From DATBAX01 sp963762965 (GTDB taxonomy: Bacteria; Acidobacteriota; Terriglobia; Terriglobales; Acidobacteriaceae): 64,000 bases of DNA. Below, piece by piece: positions 62,582-64,000 of the stretch. Numbering within the stretch: position 1 is the first letter of the stretch; the number at the start of each line of letters is the position of its first letter. Below the pieces are notes generated by a model. The model was given only the letters and a program-made list of their open reading frames with translations, was not told where the DNA came from and did no database searches. The translations under genes were made by a program, and so were the position numbers. The stretch covers positions 1,302,001 through 1,366,000 of the forward strand of contig CAVXME010000001.1 in assembly GCA_963762965.1 (NCBI GenBank). Reading direction: 5' to 3'.

Positions 62582-63037
62582 CTAGTTCCTGAACGTGGTT
62601 GTAAATTGGTTGCGCGTGTAATCATATTCAGCGGAACAGCGATACGTTTTGCCCGAAATACTTTTGTAGGAACATTCGATTGTTCTTTTGTTTGTCCCTT
62701 CCACGACCGCAGCGGGTTCTAGTTTTTGAAGATCAATGCTATCTAGGAAATAGGGCTCCTTACTATCTTTCCGTGGTTCGATGCACGATATTTCACCCTT
62801 TTTCTTAGCTTGTGGCATTTCCCATTTCACCTCCAACGCTGGCCCATTTCCCACGTTCCGAAGTTCTGGTGGTTTAGTTATCACACCTTCGTGGATGGCG
62901 ATTATGGCAGGTTTGAAAGTTGCTTCTGCGATTACATTGGTGTACCGCACATACTTGATAAGGAACACCAAACCGACGGCGGCCACAGTCAAGGAGCCTA
63001 GCTGTATCCATTCAGATGGGGTTAAGCAAATGTTCAT
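62582..63037 (-). CDS. Membrane-anchored hypothetical protein (151 aa)
   Basis: The ATG at 63037 gives a 151-residue protein; the frame further upstream runs through the direct repeat and is unlikely. One N-terminal helix lies at about 13-30. A soluble part follows with Asn-Val-Gly-Asn-Gly-Pro-Ala-Leu-Glu-Val near 70, a motif seen in many small one-helix bacterial proteins of unknown role. The ribosome-binding site is weak. It is bracketed by two direct repeats, which suggests insertion as a unit. Confidence 0.55.
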   Translation of the reverse strand: MNICLTPSEWIQLGSLTVAAVGLVFLIKYVRYTNVIAEATFKPAIIAIHEGVITKPPELRNVGNGPALEVKWEMPQAKKKGEISCIEPRKDSKEPYFLDSIDLQKLEPAAVVEGTNKRTIECSYKSISGKTYRCSAEYDYTRNQFTTTFRN

Positions 63038-63102
63038 ATTGCTAAGGATGCGGCAGGAAGTAGAATCTGGCAATGGGGAACGCACCACACGGCTTGCGGC
63101 TG

Positions 63103-63171
63103 GTCCATTCAAGCCCGATTTTGGCTTGAGTGGGACAGTTCCACTGCTGGACAAAGTCTTCCCGCCGCTCG
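63103..63171. repeat. 70-bp direct repeat, right copy
   Basis: It is the same unit as at 62451, 652 bases apart. Together they flank the 62582-63037 gene. Confidence 0.75.
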
Positions 63172-63239
63172 TCAGCACTCCTGCGGGCTTCCGTATCCTG
63201 AAAGCGGAAGGCATCCAGCCGCGATGGCTCAATCAACAA

Positions 63240-63440
63240 ATGCAAAGGCCCCGAGCGATGCCCGGGGCCCTGCAATCGTACTGAACGACGCCTGTCAACT
63301 TAATCGTAGCAGCCCAAGCGCCCTTGTCCACCAGGATTTCTAGGTTCGAGTGACATCAGAGGGTGGCTGAAAGCCACTCGAACGCGTGACAGGCGTCGTC
63401 CAGTACCCACTGGCACCACCCTCCAAACGACCCTGTTGCG
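63240..63440 (-). ncRNA. Candidate structured small RNA
   Basis: On the minus strand a closing stem pairs 63387-63406 with 63278-63297 (19 of 20 positions). Inside, 63375-63383 pairs perfectly with 63344-63352, and a GTGGCT-GAA-AGCCAC hairpin (63363-63377) competes with it. A 45-base strand with a CAAG/CTTG mini-hairpin completes the inner loop. A GC-rich terminator-like hairpin follows at 63269-63247, and a TACAAT -10 lies upstream at 63452-63447. The predicted transcript is about 200 bases with no reading frame. The size is right for 6S or an Acido-1-type RNA, but I cannot assign a family. It occupies most of the 551-base gap 63038-63588, which otherwise holds repeats. Confidence 0.45.
63247..63269 (-). 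terminator. Terminator-like hairpin at the end of the RNA candidate
   Basis: GGCCCCG/CGGGGCC with a 9-base loop is followed on the minus strand by TTTGCATTTGTT. Confidence 0.5.
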
Positions 63441-63446
63441 TCAATA

Positions 63447-63452
63447 ATTGTA
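63447..63452 (-). promoter_or_regulatory. Possible -10 of the RNA candidate
   Basis: TACAAT on the minus strand is placed to start transcription near 63440. The -35 region is weak. Confidence 0.3.
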
Positions 63453-63530
63453 TGACACAGCAAATGCCAATAAAGTTTCGACCTCGGAAATATCTTTAGC
63501 TAAGTTCCAGTTCAGGAAACCACCCAACAT

Positions 63531-63571
63531 TCCCACTCTGATTTCGCAAAGAACGCGAAATTTAGAATGGG
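63531..63571. repeat. CCCATTCTAAATTTCGC hairpin, copy 2 (degenerate left arm)
   Basis: The right arm 63555-63571 is identical to copy 1; the left arm has two changes and a deletion. The flanking CCAACATTCCCA and GCCACCCGT are shared. Confidence 0.7.
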
Positions 63572-63588
63572 CCACCCGTTTCCCGTAA

Positions 63589-63921
63589 CTAGTTTGAATC
63601 ACACCCCAGAGAGAATCTCAAAGCGGCACACACTTCATTCATCCGTGCGGAACTAAGCTGGGCCACACGTTTCCCCAGGCGCTGTTGCGACACCGTAACT
63701 GCATTGTGCAGGTTCACAGCACACGGGGACTTCATGCCGTCCTCCTCATCCAGAACGACTTCCGATGGCACGCCGCGAATCGTGGAAGTGACCGGCGCAA
63801 CCGTAACTGTGGATAAATACCCGATGGCGCTGTTGCGGGTGAGCACGAGGGCTGGTCGTTTCTTGTCGGGCGCAGCAAAGTGGTAGAGCCGGACTTCACC
63901 TCGAGCTATTCTTGTGGCCAC
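63589..63921 (-). CDS. MazF/PemK-type endoribonuclease toxin
   Basis: This is a 110-residue toxin of the MazF/PemK fold. The start is taken as GTG at 63921 (Met-Ala-Thr-Arg-Ile-Ala-Arg-Gly-Glu-Val); an ATG at 63939 would add six residues. Family segments are Arg-Gly-Glu-Val-Arg-Leu-Tyr, Lys-Lys-Arg-Pro-Ala-Leu-Val-Leu-Thr-Arg, and Val-Ala-Pro-Val-Thr-Ser-Thr. Then come Cys-Ala-Val-Asn-Leu-His-Asn and the C-terminal helix. Members cleave mRNA or tRNA at short sequences. It overlaps the 3' end of a partial antitoxin gene by 16 bases. Confidence 0.85.
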   Translation of the reverse strand: MATRIARGEVRLYHFAAPDKKRPALVLTRNSAIGYLSTVTVAPVTSTIRGVPSEVVLDEEDGMKSPCAVNLHNAVTVSQQRLGKRVAQLSSARMNEVCAALRFSLGCDSN

Positions 63922-64000
63922 GTGGCCTCCGCTTCCCAACCCCGCTCCTCCGCGTCGGCTTGCGAATGCCGCGAGTAACCCTGGCGGTCGCGCTCTTCAC
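63906..64000 (-). CDS. Antitoxin, C-terminal end only (RHH/MazE-like), runs off the right edge
   Basis: The minus-strand frame entering at the right edge ends with TAG at 63908-63906 and encodes 30 charged residues. The run Glu-Glu-Arg-Asp-Arg-Gln-Gly-Tyr resembles the toxin-binding tail of ribbon-helix-helix antitoxins that pair with MazF. The Trp-Glu-Ala-Glu-Ala-Thr-Trp-Pro ending fits the same tail. The DNA-binding part lies outside the window. The overlap with the toxin start suggests one operon. Confidence 0.6.
   Translation of the reverse strand, partial: EERDRQGYSRHSQADAEERGWEAEATWPQE

Noticed and set aside
63343..63383. tRNA gene suggested by GGTTCGAGT
   Set aside because: The T-arm-like sequence is part of a longer inverted repeat and no acceptor or anticodon stem can be formed.

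Overview
The window reads as a chromosomal segment of an Acidobacteriota member, probably of the Terriglobia type (inference). It encodes an LPS-type outer membrane (LptD, TonB/ExbBD). It also has two serine/threonine kinases fused to TolB-like propellers, an M2 dipeptidase, a small coiled-coil protein of a kind I associate with this phylum, and many dispersed palindromic repeats between genes. Most genes are GC-rich housekeeping genes. I saw no rRNA, tRNA, CRISPR array or complete insertion sequence.

Layout. 1-4.6 kb: the tail of a membrane glycosyltransferase-like protein, a secreted low-complexity protein and gyrA. 4.6-12.4 kb is the most accessory stretch. It holds an AT-richer gene with a HEPN RNase motif, a VapBC45-like toxin-antitoxin pair, a TolB-propeller kinase, a cupin, an Xre/MbcA-RES toxin-antitoxin pair and a TauE exporter. 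12.4-15.6 kb: a second propeller kinase and an NTF2-like secreted protein on the minus strand. 15.7-26.9 kb is a conserved core: rplU-rpmA-obgE, a hybrid histidine kinase-REC-PilZ protein (minus strand), nadD-rsfS-rlmH, cobO, accD-folC and plsC. 26.9-35.4 kb: a secreted TonB-C protein, an M2 peptidase, thrS, a PilT-like ATPase, a YfcE phosphodiesterase and a CocE/NonD hydrolase.

35.5-43.8 kb: tgt-yajC-secD-secF, then tonB-exbB-exbD-exbD and a TPR lipoprotein, ended by a clear terminator. 43.9-47.6 kb: a GT39-type glycosyltransferase and a split biotin carboxylase/biotin carrier pair. 47.6-53.1 kb is a minus-strand envelope cluster: lptD, larE, a DsbA-like protein and a SurA-like prolyl isomerase. 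This grouping fits the need of LptD for both disulfides and a periplasmic chaperone. 53.3-62 kb: an RDD protein, an APC permease with a soluble tail, gltX, a TIGR01777 epimerase and a bifunctional rel. 62-64 kb is repeat-rich and gene-poor. It has two small membrane proteins, a strongly structured RNA candidate on the minus strand and a MazF-type toxin whose antitoxin runs off the window.

The repeats are the most unusual aspect. Several families sit in leaders and 3' ends of core genes. One family lies in frame inside tgt, and the same family supplies the C-terminal codons of obgE and accD. The best candidates for something undescribed are the HEPN gene beside the VapBC45-like pair, and the structured RNA near 63.3 kb.
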